DNA from: a virus
DNA: 30,689 nt
Virus record (IMG/VR): IMGVR_UViG_3300009419_001594
Span: 1-30,689 of that record
Reading direction: 5' to 3' (one strand)
Below the pieces are notes generated by a model. It did no database searches, was not told where the DNA came from, and saw nothing but the letters and a program-made list of their open reading frames with translations. This document shows positions 15,833 through 23,873 of this stretch, piece after piece (the stretch's first letter is position 1; the number at the start of each line of letters is the position of its first letter). The translations under genes were made by a program, and so were the position numbers.

Positions 15833-15864
15833 CAAAAGTAATAAAAAATGAAACAAAAAACAAA
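15833..15864 (-). promoter_or_regulatory. Bacteroidota-type promoter of the DNA polymerase gene
   Basis: On the minus strand TTTG (15864-15861), a 20-base spacer and TACTTTTG (15840-15833) match the Bacteroidota -33 TTTG and -7 TAnnTTTG boxes exactly. The polymerase ATG is 22 bases downstream. The rest of the gap (15865-15958) holds no gene; I see only a weak GGG/CCC inverted repeat near 15870-15890. Confidence 0.7.
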
Positions 15865-15958
15865 TTTTTAGGGGGATATTATATTAACCCAAAACACACA
15901 TACACCCTATATCTATCCCCAAACCAATAAAATCAAGGGCTACAGAGTCAAATTTTAT

Positions 15959-16363
15959 TTAATTAATGTATTTAATGTCGCTTTTGACAAAGCTATCAAT
16001 AACATGGATGTATAACTCCTCAGCTATAGGGACTATTAAATCACCATTTGTTTGTATGCAGTCATTTAAGAAAGTTATCTTAAATTGACCTAAATATACA
16101 CCAGGTTTATTAGTGTCGTCAGTTGTAAAATCGTAGACAATATAATACTCTTTTTTACTATTAATATCACAAGGGTCTTTTAAAATAATTTTAGCTTCTT
16201 TATTTGCCACCTTGTAAATACCAGTTTTTTCATCTTTCATTGCAAAGGTGATAACTGAATTCTCTAATAAATCATCGAAACGATTATAATCATTTCTACC
16301 ATCACGATATAATTTCATTCGTAATGATGGTAATTTTGAGTTTTGTCTAATTGTAAAAATCAT
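15959..16363 (-). CDS. BppU-like baseplate or fibre-attachment domain protein
   Basis: The 134-residue protein is beta-rich and ordered like the N-terminal domain of phage baseplate upper proteins (BppU/DUF2479 type): an opening FTIRQNSKLPSLRMKLYRDG, SVITFAMKDEKTGIYKV, AKIILKDPCD, YYIVYDFTTDDT followed by PGVYLGQFKITF, and a closing VPIAEELYIHVID. In known phages this domain links receptor-binding proteins to the baseplate. It is the last gene of the leftward virion operon, overlapping the previous gene by one base. No carbohydrate-binding part is present, so it would be only the attachment module. The assignment rests on pattern only. Confidence 0.55.
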   Translation of the reverse strand: MIFTIRQNSKLPSLRMKLYRDGRNDYNRFDDLLENSVITFAMKDEKTGIYKVANKEAKIILKDPCDINSKKEYYIVYDFTTDDTNKPGVYLGQFKITFLNDCIQTNGDLIVPIAEELYIHVIDSFVKSDIKYIN

Positions 16364-16704
16364 TATATTTGGTTTTTTATAAATACCCTTCTACCACCTT
16401 TTGGTTGGTAAAGATTGTACGTTTGTAAGTTATTTTCTATAATTTCTCTAATTTCTGTTATATACAAAGGTATTGAATACATTTCAATAAACTTAACACC
16501 ACCATTAAATGTACCCGCAAAAAATTTATCTATAATACTATCTACATTTTTATTAGGGTCTAAATAAACTGCATCATATAAACCTTGAGATCCACCACCA
16601 AATGATATATTAAATGGCACACCTTCTTGATATTTTGCCTCAGTATCTAATTTCGTGTGGTATGACCTCTTTAAAATTATGATTTCTATAAACGGTAAAA
16701 CCAT
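16363..16704 (-). pseudogene. C-terminal fragment of a frameshifted virion protein
   Basis: This 113-residue frame is most simply the last third of one structural protein whose earlier parts lie in the frames at 16640-16870 and 16833-17843. Its informative part starts at KLDTEAKYQEGVPFNIS, and the residues before that (such as IEIIILKRSYHT) look like an artefact of the overlap with the frame before it. If one A near 16654 is skipped, the previous frame joins smoothly as IPHE-LDTEAKYQ. GVPFNISFGGGSQGLYD is followed by a DPN segment and a C-terminal half rich in aromatic and beta-type residues, typical of tail proteins. It overlaps the BppU-like gene by one base. The start shown is only the first ATG in this frame. 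Confidence 0.6.
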
Positions 16705-16870
16705 TTAAACTAATTGTTAATGTTCCGTTTTTATAATCACCATATGTTAAATCACATTTAGTGTCATAGCTAAAATCTCTTTCAAATGTTACCGTAACAT
16801 AAATAAATTTATCGCTGTTGTTTTGATTTTGATCAATTAATAACAGAGCATTTAGTATACGAGTCTTCAA
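16640..16870 (-). pseudogene. Middle fragment of a frameshifted virion protein
   Basis: This 76-residue frame has no good start: the first codon available is TTG inside the upstream frame. Its content, TRILNALLLIDQN, FIYVTVTFERDFSYDTKCD and GTLTISLNGFTVYRNHNFKE, reads as beta-sandwich tail protein and continues directly from KYFTIE in the upstream frame if one base (a G near 16867) is dropped. It then runs into the last frame near 16654. Both joins are +1 shifts. I therefore treat it as the middle of one protein of about 490 residues. Sequencing or assembly error and real inactivation are both possible. Confidence 0.6.
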
Positions 16871-17843
16871 TTGTAAAATATTTAGTTACTATTTTACCAA
16901 CAGTAAAATTATCGCAATCTTGTGTAAAATCAACAAATGAGTTATTTGTTATACCGCTAACATCTTGAGTTGCACCAGTATAACAAGGATCTGTTGCATA
17001 TATTTTTCTATAACCAATTTTACCGTCTGGTGTAATTCTAACACCAAAAGAATTATCTATAACGTCTTTATACATGTTAAAGTAAGATAATTGTGTATCA
17101 CCAGTAAATGTTAAATCTAAAACATTTCTACCTGCGTATGGTATACCATCTTTTATGTAAAAATACCCTTCATAAGGTGAACCGTTTAATTGATATGTAC
17201 CAGTTGCTGTGTATTGATTCTCAATATCAACAAATGTGAACGCATAATCGTTTTTTAGTATAGTAACTTCAATAGGTGTTAAATCCGAATATTTATTTTC
17301 GGCTCTAGTACCTAAATAGTAAATAAAACCTGGGTTGTTAAATACATCGTTTAATGTTGTTCCACTAGTAGCTCCAGTACCATAACCTAAAGTTGGAAAA
17401 TGTAACATCATATTTGTTGTCCACCCTTTTCTCATTCTGTTTGGCATAAATTCAACGGGATAACCGTATAGTTTAAAAAATCCTTGATAAAAACCGCCAG
17501 AAAGTTGATTATAACCTAGTTTTGGCGTGATATCATAATTTAAATTTTTAGTGTAACCTGAAACTTCATGTAAACAAAGAGTATCATCTTTAGATACAAT
17601 ATACTCAACTTCTGGGTCTATAGTGCCATTACCAAAATGAATAAAATAATTATCATAACCATTTAATGATATATTTTTTAATAAAACATCCTCACTTTGT
17701 TTAATACCAATGGTAGTACAAAGATTTTCGGTTACATCAATATAAAATAACTTTAAAGCGTTATAATCTCTAGTTGATGTCCTATCGTCTTTTGTTACGA
17801 TAAAGTCATAGTATGCGCCATATTCGAGTTGAGTTTTAATCAT
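16833..17843 (-). pseudogene. N-terminal two thirds of a frameshifted virion protein (baseplate or fibre type)
   Basis: The 336-residue frame has a good ATG at 17843, sharing one base with the upstream gene stop. It is rich in Tyr, Asn, Thr and Gly, with beta-strand patterns such as YDFIVTKDDRTS, PEVEYIVSKDD, GGFYQGFFKLYGYPVEFMP and GTYQLNGSPYEGYFYIKDG. The repeated YQGFF/YEGYF plus PYEG wording suggests tail fibre or baseplate wedge structure. It ends shortly after VTKYFTIED in residues that do not continue the theme, while the +1 frame does. With the next two frames it would form a protein of about 492 residues. I do not recognise the family beyond a virion role. Confidence 0.65.
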
Positions 17844-19483
17844 TAGTTTTGTATGTATAATAAATCTGAATAATAAGTTTTACCAATTGCACTTGCAAAG
17901 TATTTAAACCTAAACATAAGTATTTGAGCTGGGTTAGCCGAAATGTAAGTATCATAACTTTTAACAATTATTGAAACGCCCCCAGTTGTTGCAATTGTTG
18001 TTGTTATAGTGGTACTAACCGTCACAGGTTGACCGCTAATCGCATCATAAAATAATATTTCAGTCATATCACCCCCTGGTACTACCGTGTTTAAAAAATT
18101 ATAACTAAACGTTAAATCAGTACCACCAACAAGCATACCTGTTAAAATTTTTGTTGGATTAAAATATGTATTAGTATTAACAGGTAGCGGATTTAAAAGA
18201 ACCCCACCAACTCTTGGAACATCAAAAGAATTTCTATCTATAGTTTCACCAGTATATTCCAACATAAGCATGTCAGTTGTTGTAGTTGAATTAGTAGTTT
18301 GTATGAAATTTGTTACTTTTTTATATATACAATCATAGCCATATAATTTCATATATAATTTTTTTTCACCTTCAGCTTCATTTGCTGCATAAGTAACATC
18401 GGTATAATTAGTTCCAGGTGTTATATTAACAAAAGTATCTGGATCTGGGTTTCCTTTTGAATACAATAATGAATAGTGCTCGATATCTTTAATTGTATCA
18501 CCATTACTATCAATACCTTCTATACGAATCCTACCTGGCGTTTTTTTTGTAACAGCAACATATATTCTAGCATTTGCTTGTGTTATTCCAAAATTAAACT
18601 GTTTTGAAGGTAAATAAGGTCTATCAAGTATAAGTAAAGATGTGTCATAATCATAAACTTCAAAATAATATTCACAACCAACCTGAACATCTGAAACAAC
18701 AGCCGTCATACTACCATCTGTTGAAAGTGAATTGTCTTGTTCTTTAATTAAATTAACACTAAACACATTATTATCATCTAACCCCTCATATGAACTTAAA
18801 ACTTCAAATACTGGTGACTCAACGACTACCGTATCTTCATATAAAATATTATCATCAGGATCAGCAATAACTAAATCAATTGTTTGACCAGTTGGGTTTT
18901 CTGTGCCTAAATTTGGTATAGTAAAATATGATAAATTTCCACCATCATATTGTTCTGTAACAATATCACTAAAATTGCTGCCACCATCTATGCTATATTT
19001 TTTAGGTGTGTTAACATCCCATCCGTAAACTTGAACAACTATGTAACCATTAAGAATTAAATCATAACTAATACTTGCATCGTAATTATAACAATAAGCT
19101 GGGCTTACAGTTAAGTCATACTCTGATGGTGGATTTTGGTTAAAATTACCATTGGTATCAACTAAAACCCACCTTAATTTATAATTACCAAAAACTTCAA
19201 CCAAACCTAAGGCGTAAGCTTTATTGGTGCCTGGGAACGTAGTTGGTAAAGGTGGAACAGTAGTCCGTTTAATTTCTGTACCTGGATATGGCATATCGGT
19301 TATGGTACCATCTTTACGAACAAAACCAAGAACTGGGATATTGTTACCAAACTGATCTGTGTATTTATCTTCTCTTTTATATAAAATAGCACTCCCTTCA
19401 ATAATATCATCTATTTGAGAATCTGTTATTATTGTTAATTCGGTTTGTTTACTTAAATCTACTGTTGAACCTGTAACTATCAT
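17843..19483 (-). CDS. Large modular fibre- or baseplate-like virion protein
   Basis: The 546-residue protein has an N-terminal module (about residues 5-115: VDLSKQTELTIITDSQIDD, then ILYKRED and, near the end, FPGTNKAYALGLVEV with WVLVDTNGNFN) that is repeated as the separate 109-residue protein immediately upstream. The rest is a chain of Thr/Tyr/Asp-rich beta-sandwich-like segments, for example YDLILNGYIVVQVYGWD, GRIRIEGIDSNGDTI and KLYMKLYGYDC, like Ig-type fibre modules. It follows its neighbour by 6 bases and shares one base with the next gene. A tail fibre, baseplate decoration or fibre-anchoring role is likely, but no receptor-binding motif is identifiable. Confidence 0.6.
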   Translation of the reverse strand: MIVTGSTVDLSKQTELTIITDSQIDDIIEGSAILYKREDKYTDQFGNNIPVLGFVRKDGTITDMPYPGTEIKRTTVPPLPTTFPGTNKAYALGLVEVFGNYKLRWVLVDTNGNFNQNPPSEYDLTVSPAYCYNYDASISYDLILNGYIVVQVYGWDVNTPKKYSIDGGSNFSDIVTEQYDGGNLSYFTIPNLGTENPTGQTIDLVIADPDDNILYEDTVVVESPVFEVLSSYEGLDDNNVFSVNLIKEQDNSLSTDGSMTAVVSDVQVGCEYYFEVYDYDTSLLILDRPYLPSKQFNFGITQANARIYVAVTKKTPGRIRIEGIDSNGDTIKDIEHYSLLYSKGNPDPDTFVNITPGTNYTDVTYAANEAEGEKKLYMKLYGYDCIYKKVTNFIQTTNSTTTTDMLMLEYTGETIDRNSFDVPRVGGVLLNPLPVNTNTYFNPTKILTGMLVGGTDLTFSYNFLNTVVPGGDMTEILFYDAISGQPVTVSTTITTTIATTGGVSIIVKSYDTYISANPAQILMFRFKYFASAIGKTYYSDLLYIQN

Positions 19484-19489
19484 ATTTTT

Positions 19490-19819
19490 TTACACTTCAT
19501 TAAAATCGCCATCGGTATCAACTAAAACCCATTTTACAACGGGTACAGTACCAAATCGCACCATAGCTAACACATGAGCTTTATTTGATCCAGGGAATGA
19601 TGCTGGAAAATCTGGTATTTCTAAACCACGTACAACATCACCACCAGTATAACCAGTATAAATATTTCCACCATCATTAGTCGCAATACCTAATGAACCA
19701 TCTTCTCTTTTATAAAGTATGGTTTTACCTTCTTCAATATTATCTGACAATTCAGCATTAGTTAATGTTTTTAACTCAGCCTGTCTGCTTAAATCAATTC
19801 TTGTTCTATAATTTGCCAT
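19490..19819 (-). CDS. Short paralogue of the N-terminal module of the downstream fibre-like protein
   Basis: The 109-residue protein matches the first part of the next protein along nearly its whole length: IDLSRQAELKTLT against VDLSKQTELTIIT, the shared ILYKRED, FPGSNKAHVLAMV against FPGTNKAYALGLV, and KWVLVDTDGDFNEV against RWVLVDTNGNFNQ. It stops exactly where the larger protein begins its first beta-sandwich segment. This looks like a module duplication or a free-standing attachment module. It sits 3 bases after the 362-residue gene and 6 before the larger copy. Its function is presumably in the tail, possibly as a separate subunit of the same fibre base. Confidence 0.7.
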   Translation of the reverse strand: MANYRTRIDLSRQAELKTLTNAELSDNIEEGKTILYKREDGSLGIATNDGGNIYTGYTGGDVVRGLEIPDFPASFPGSNKAHVLAMVRFGTVPVVKWVLVDTDGDFNEV

Positions 19820-19822
19820 ATC

Positions 19823-20911
19823 TTAAATAATTTTAATTGGTTTTTGAAATGCTCTGAATTTTAATGATGTATTAACATAAGTAGCTTCTTCTGACACACG
19901 TTTAAGCATTTCAAGTGGGCTTAATCTACTTAATCTATCTTCCAATTCTTTTTTTAATGTAATCATTTCGTCTTTACCTTCAGATAAAAGTGATTGGTAT
20001 TCAACTTCCATGTTAGCATCTGGTACGGGTATTTTACCACCAAAAGTACCTCTAACTCTACCTAAAGTTTCTTTAGCTAAAGCGGTAAAATAACGTCTAA
20101 CCCAAACTTTGGAAGGCTCATTCAAATCATCAAATGACATATTATCAAAAGGAACGTCAGCTGGTGATTTAATGATATCTTTATTTTTTTGTAAACATTC
20201 ATCTTTATTACCGTTAATATCATAATACCAATACCAAACTTTACCTTGGGCAAATAATGAACCTCTAAAATCAAAATTACTACCTGGTGTATTCATTAAA
20301 TGTAAGAACTTCTTACCATCTGGTGCGTTTGTTACCTTATAAATCAACTCAGATTTAATTAATCTATTTTTTAAATTTCTATCAGCGGCTCTCATTAAAA
20401 TATCAAAAGCTGGCATAATATAATAACTACCTAAACCAATATATTCACCACCAAAGTTATTACTCCAAACACCAATAAAAGGGTCGATGATTGATTGGTC
20501 TATCGTAGATGGGGTAAACCATAATACCTCATTAATTTCACGGTTAGCTGGTATTTCATATATCTGAACATTTCTTACAAGCTCAACATAATCTTTTTTA
20601 AGGACAAATCCACCTTCACCAGCACCCAAACCAACAATTTTGGAATAAGAATAGGTGTATTGGGTTACAAAATCTTGTCCTCTAGTAATAAAAGCTCTAG
20701 TTAAATCAGCTTCAGTAATATCCAAACTAATTAAAGAGGGCCATTGATGCTCAGTAATATAATTTTGAATGTACTCGACATAGTCTTCAGTAGCGATTTC
20801 TAATAAACTATCCAATTGTTCATCTTCTAACTGAATTTTTCTAATTGGCGCACCAAGCCTGTGTTTGGCTTGTTTGTATATTTTTTGCTTTTCTTCTGGA
20901 TTTATTCTCAT
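19823..20911 (-). CDS. Neck/head-tail connector-like virion protein
   Basis: The 362-residue protein begins with QKIYKQAKHRLGAPIRKIQL followed by DEQLDSLLEIATEDYVEYI, the pattern of small helical adaptor-type domains at phage necks, in which a conserved RLGxP is followed by a D-x-QL and an acidic helix. The middle is beta-rich and carries long aromatic segments (GKVWYWYYDING). The C-terminal half has WVRRYFTALAKETLGRVRGTF followed by a coiled-coil-like stretch (residues about 310-345). In T4-like phages such proteins occur with neck genes gp13/gp14; a gp13-like role is my inference. It is the first gene of the leftward virion operon, with a late-type element 17-26 bases upstream. Confidence 0.5.
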   Translation of the reverse strand: MRINPEEKQKIYKQAKHRLGAPIRKIQLEDEQLDSLLEIATEDYVEYIQNYITEHQWPSLISLDITEADLTRAFITRGQDFVTQYTYSYSKIVGLGAGEGGFVLKKDYVELVRNVQIYEIPANREINEVLWFTPSTIDQSIIDPFIGVWSNNFGGEYIGLGSYYIMPAFDILMRAADRNLKNRLIKSELIYKVTNAPDGKKFLHLMNTPGSNFDFRGSLFAQGKVWYWYYDINGNKDECLQKNKDIIKSPADVPFDNMSFDDLNEPSKVWVRRYFTALAKETLGRVRGTFGGKIPVPDANMEVEYQSLLSEGKDEMITLKKELEDRLSRLSPLEMLKRVSEEATYVNTSLKFRAFQKPIKII

Positions 20912-20916
20912 AAGAT

Positions 20917-20927
20917 AGATATTTATA
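20917..20927 (+). promoter_or_regulatory. Late-type promoter element, rightward
   Basis: AGATATTTATA lies 17 bases before the ATG of the GP88-family gene. It is back to back with a leftward copy at 20928-20937 in the 33-base divergent gap. Confidence 0.45.
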
Positions 20928-20937
20928 GATAAATAGT
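20928..20937 (-). promoter_or_regulatory. Late-type promoter element, leftward
   Basis: On the minus strand the sequence is ACTATTTATC, one base from the ACTATTTATA seen at 24438-24447. It sits 16 bases upstream of the ATG at 20911 and would drive the leftward virion operon. Confidence 0.4.
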
Positions 20938-20944
20938 TCCATCA

Positions 20945-22105
20945 ATGAATAAAAAAATAACTTTAAACGAAACTTTAGATAAAATTAGAATAAATGCTGG
21001 TATTTTAGATAATCCGTTTACTTTAAGTGAAATTGATTGGAAAGAATTTAGTGACGTATCTAAAAAATGTATTGACCCAAACGGTTTAAAAGAATATTTA
21101 AACGGTATTGTTAAGAATAGCGAAGAAAAACCATCTGATCGTGAAAAATTAGCTTTAGACAAACCATATATTCATGCAAAAGCTATCCCATTTGATGAAG
21201 AGGGTGGTATTGATGTTGATGGTTTTATTAAAAAGATAACAGCAATGCCAAATGATTTGTTGAGTATTAATATGAAAATGGAGAAATCTAAAACAGATAA
21301 CTCATTTTCTGTAAATATTGGTATTCCAGCTTTACGTGGTCTAGTCTATGATATTGAAAATCAAAAGTTTTATATTGTTAATACTTGTCCTGGTGCTGGT
21401 ACTTGTGCTATGATATGCTATGCTAGAAAAGGTAGTTATGTTATGTTCCCAGATGTGTTTGTAAAGCAAACTAGAATATTAAACTTGTTATTAAATTACC
21501 CAGAAAGATTTGAAAAGTTATTAAAGCATGAGCTTGAAATAATCGCATTAAAAAACCCAACTAAAGAAATACAATTTAGATGGAATGATGCTGGTGATTT
21601 TTTTGCTAAGAAATATCATCAAATCGCTCTTAATATTACTAAAAATTTAAAAGCTGAAGGTTATAATATAAAATCATATGCTTACACTAAAATGGGTGAC
21701 ATCATTAATGTTGATGATGATGATATGATTGTAAACTTTTCAACTGACGCTAATAAAAGAGAACTTGGTAAAATTAAAGATATTAAAGGTAAGAAACAAG
21801 CTGTCACCGTACCAAAAAGTATGTTTGACGATTTATTCTTAAAATCATCTGGTAAAAACCCTAGTTATCAAGTAGATGATAAAGGTAAATTAATTTATAA
21901 GGATGAAAATGGTGCCCAGATTCTTAAACAAAGATTATCTGATGAATACGGTGTTGATGTTAATACCATTCTAACATACGATGAATTTTTAGCAAAACCA
22001 AAAGGCGAACCATTAGAATATAACATAATGGTTGCACCTAAAGGCGAGGGGGATATTGGGGCTCAGAGATCTGACGTTCAATATTCTTTCTTAATGTTTC
22101 ATTAA
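20945..22105 (+). CDS. GP88-family protein (phage gene product 88-like)
   Basis: The 386-residue protein shows the pattern of the phage GP88 family: NIGIPALRG (124-132), TCPGAGTCAMICYARKG (147-163, cysteines 148, 154 and 158), FRWNDAGDFF (211-220) and KSYAYTKMG (243-251). It ends with a GDIGAQRSDVQ stretch like the Asp-rich end of that family. The biochemical role of GP88 is not settled; the cysteine cluster could bind a metal or an iron-sulfur cluster. The N-terminal 110 residues are not recognised. It is the only rightward gene between leftward blocks and has its own late-type element, so it looks like an independently acquired cassette. Its last 15 bases overlap the end of the convergent helicase gene. 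Confidence 0.75.
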   Translation: MNKKITLNETLDKIRINAGILDNPFTLSEIDWKEFSDVSKKCIDPNGLKEYLNGIVKNSEEKPSDREKLALDKPYIHAKAIPFDEEGGIDVDGFIKKITAMPNDLLSINMKMEKSKTDNSFSVNIGIPALRGLVYDIENQKFYIVNTCPGAGTCAMICYARKGSYVMFPDVFVKQTRILNLLLNYPERFEKLLKHELEIIALKNPTKEIQFRWNDAGDFFAKKYHQIALNITKNLKAEGYNIKSYAYTKMGDIINVDDDDMIVNFSTDANKRELGKIKDIKGKKQAVTVPKSMFDDLFLKSSGKNPSYQVDDKGKLIYKDENGAQILKQRLSDEYGVDVNTILTYDEFLAKPKGEPLEYNIMVAPKGEGDIGAQRSDVQYSFLMFH

Positions 22106-23872
22106 ATTACCAATGACTTCACGTCCAACGGATGTCTCGTCAACTTCTATTGAATCACCCATAACTTGAGTTATTATTTTCATTTTTCTTTGTAATGATT
22201 GGAACATTAAAACATCCAATGTTTCATCAAATAAAGGGTATATAATATGAACTGGTTTATCTTGACCAATTCTATGAGCCCTATCTTCAGCTTGTGCGTG
22301 ATTAGCTGGAACCCAATCTAAATCATTAAAGATAACAATACTACCCTCAGTTAGCGTTAAACCAACACCAGCTGCGACTATGTTTCCGCAAAATACCTTA
22401 ATCTTATCGTCATTTTGGAATTTTTGAACAGCAATGTCACGATTCTTTGATGATATTGAACCATCTATAATAACAGAGCTTTTACCAAAATGTTCGTGTA
22501 TAGCATTTATAGTTTGAGTGAAACAACTAAATATAATAACCTTCTTTTCATTCTCGATTAAATCCTCAGCTAATTTAATAGTATGTTCAATTTTATCATT
22601 TGACAATAATTGTCTAATCTTTATTAATTTAGTTAAGTGATCACTAATTTTTGGTTTCTCTTCTTGACCCTCTGTACTATCAACCCAATCTTGGTATTCT
22701 TTTAAATAAGTGTTGTAACCAACTGAATACTCCATTGGCAGGTAAACTGGTTTAATAGTTTTTTGTGGTAAGTCTATTGAGTCTTTCTTAGTTCTCCTTA
22801 ACATAACATCGGTAGCATAATCTCTAAGTTCTTCTAAATTAGAGGCTCCTGATGTCATCCAATATTTTTGTTTGGTACCTTTTCTATTAAATTGTCTTCC
22901 AGCGCAGTAACGTCTAACATAATGCACCCAATTTGCGGCAATTGGTGAATCACACAAAAATAATAAATTATAAAAATCTATAGGTTTATTAGTAATTGGG
23001 GTTCCAGTTAAAAGCCAACGATTTTCAATTCTAGAAGCAAAGTCATTAAATATCTTTGTTCTATTTGATGTTGAATTTTTTAGATAATGAGCTTCATCAG
23101 CAATGACTAAATCAAACTTATGAAAATCGATCGGTGATACAGGTAAATCAGACATCTTAACACCTCTTTGGGGTAAATGGTGAAAGTTTTTAAGAATATC
23201 GTAATTTACAATAGTCCATTTATTAGCTCTAAAATCAACAGAATCTACAACAGATATGTTTTCAGCTCTATCATAATTCATAATCTCTTTTTTCCAGTTA
23301 AGTTTTAATGAAGCGGGGCAGACAACTAAAATCTTTTTAAACTTACCTTCCATAGCAGCAATAATAGATGATGTGGTTTTTCCTAAACCCATATCATCAG
23401 CTAATATGTACTTATCATTGGTTAATAGTTTATTAACAGCAATAACCTGGTGCGGCATTGGTTCACGCTCGTACTTACTAAAATCAATTTTAGGTATTTC
23501 TTTATTCTTTTTAATACATTCCTTTGCAATAAAAATTCCTTGGTAGTTTTTACAATCATCACCAAAGCAACCCCAAATATGTAGCAAATCACCTCTTCTT
23601 GATAATAATTTATTTATAAAAATCTTTTCTGGTTGAGATAATAAACACAGTTGAGCTTGCACAAATTCTCTACAAGATCTTTGTATTTCAACATACTTGT
23701 TAACAACAACCGAATCAATATTACCAAACCTTACAATGTATTCTGATTGTTTTTTTGTTGGGATAAATGATTTAGCTTTAAAGTAATCTTTTTGTATACC
23801 TAAGATATAATCATTATTACCTTTATATTCTTTTAATACATCTAAAGCTTTTTTTTCAATTGGTATATTCAT
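22091..23872 (-). CDS. SNF2-family helicase/ATPase (SMARCAL1-like)
   Basis: The 593-residue protein has all superfamily 2 helicase motifs in order: motif I ADDMGLGKTT (158-167, Lys165), motif Ia VVCPASLKLNW, motif II DEAH (259-262), motif III LLTGTP (287-292), then the second domain with VIIFSCF, GVGLTLT (502-508) and QAEDRAHRIGQ (527-537). The LADDMGLGKT loop and the RIGQ ending are diagnostic of SNF2 rather than of DEAD-box enzymes, and the compact size resembles SMARCAL1/ZRANB3-type annealing helicases. Phage members probably remodel replication forks or recombination intermediates, a job done in T4 by UvsW. The N-terminal 135 residues hold Cys102 and Cys107 and are not recognised. It follows the small gene at 23874 after one base. 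Confidence 0.92.
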   Translation of the reverse strand: MNIPIEKKALDVLKEYKGNNDYILGIQKDYFKAKSFIPTKKQSEYIVRFGNIDSVVVNKYVEIQRSCREFVQAQLCLLSQPEKIFINKLLSRRGDLLHIWGCFGDDCKNYQGIFIAKECIKKNKEIPKIDFSKYEREPMPHQVIAVNKLLTNDKYILADDMGLGKTTSSIIAAMEGKFKKILVVCPASLKLNWKKEIMNYDRAENISVVDSVDFRANKWTIVNYDILKNFHHLPQRGVKMSDLPVSPIDFHKFDLVIADEAHYLKNSTSNRTKIFNDFASRIENRWLLTGTPITNKPIDFYNLLFLCDSPIAANWVHYVRRYCAGRQFNRKGTKQKYWMTSGASNLEELRDYATDVMLRRTKKDSIDLPQKTIKPVYLPMEYSVGYNTYLKEYQDWVDSTEGQEEKPKISDHLTKLIKIRQLLSNDKIEHTIKLAEDLIENEKKVIIFSCFTQTINAIHEHFGKSSVIIDGSISSKNRDIAVQKFQNDDKIKVFCGNIVAAGVGLTLTEGSIVIFNDLDWVPANHAQAEDRAHRIGQDKPVHIIYPLFDETLDVLMFQSLQRKMKIITQVMGDSIEVDETSVGREVIGNLMKH

Positions 23873-23873
23873 A

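Noticed and set aside
15865-15958. tRNA or small RNA in the gap before the polymerase promoter
   Set aside because: No cloverleaf, T-loop or stable hairpin could be seen; only a weak AT-rich inverted repeat.
16640-16870. Independent small gene of 76 residues
   Set aside because: It has only a TTG start buried in the upstream frame, and its protein continues both neighbouring frames.
16640-16880. Programmed ribosomal frameshifting
   Set aside because: Two shifts in one gene, no slippery sequence and no clear stimulatory structure; error or decay is more likely.
20923-21162. Leftward open frame of 79 residues opposite the GP88-family gene
   Set aside because: It is antisense to a recognisable protein and has no promoter or operon context.
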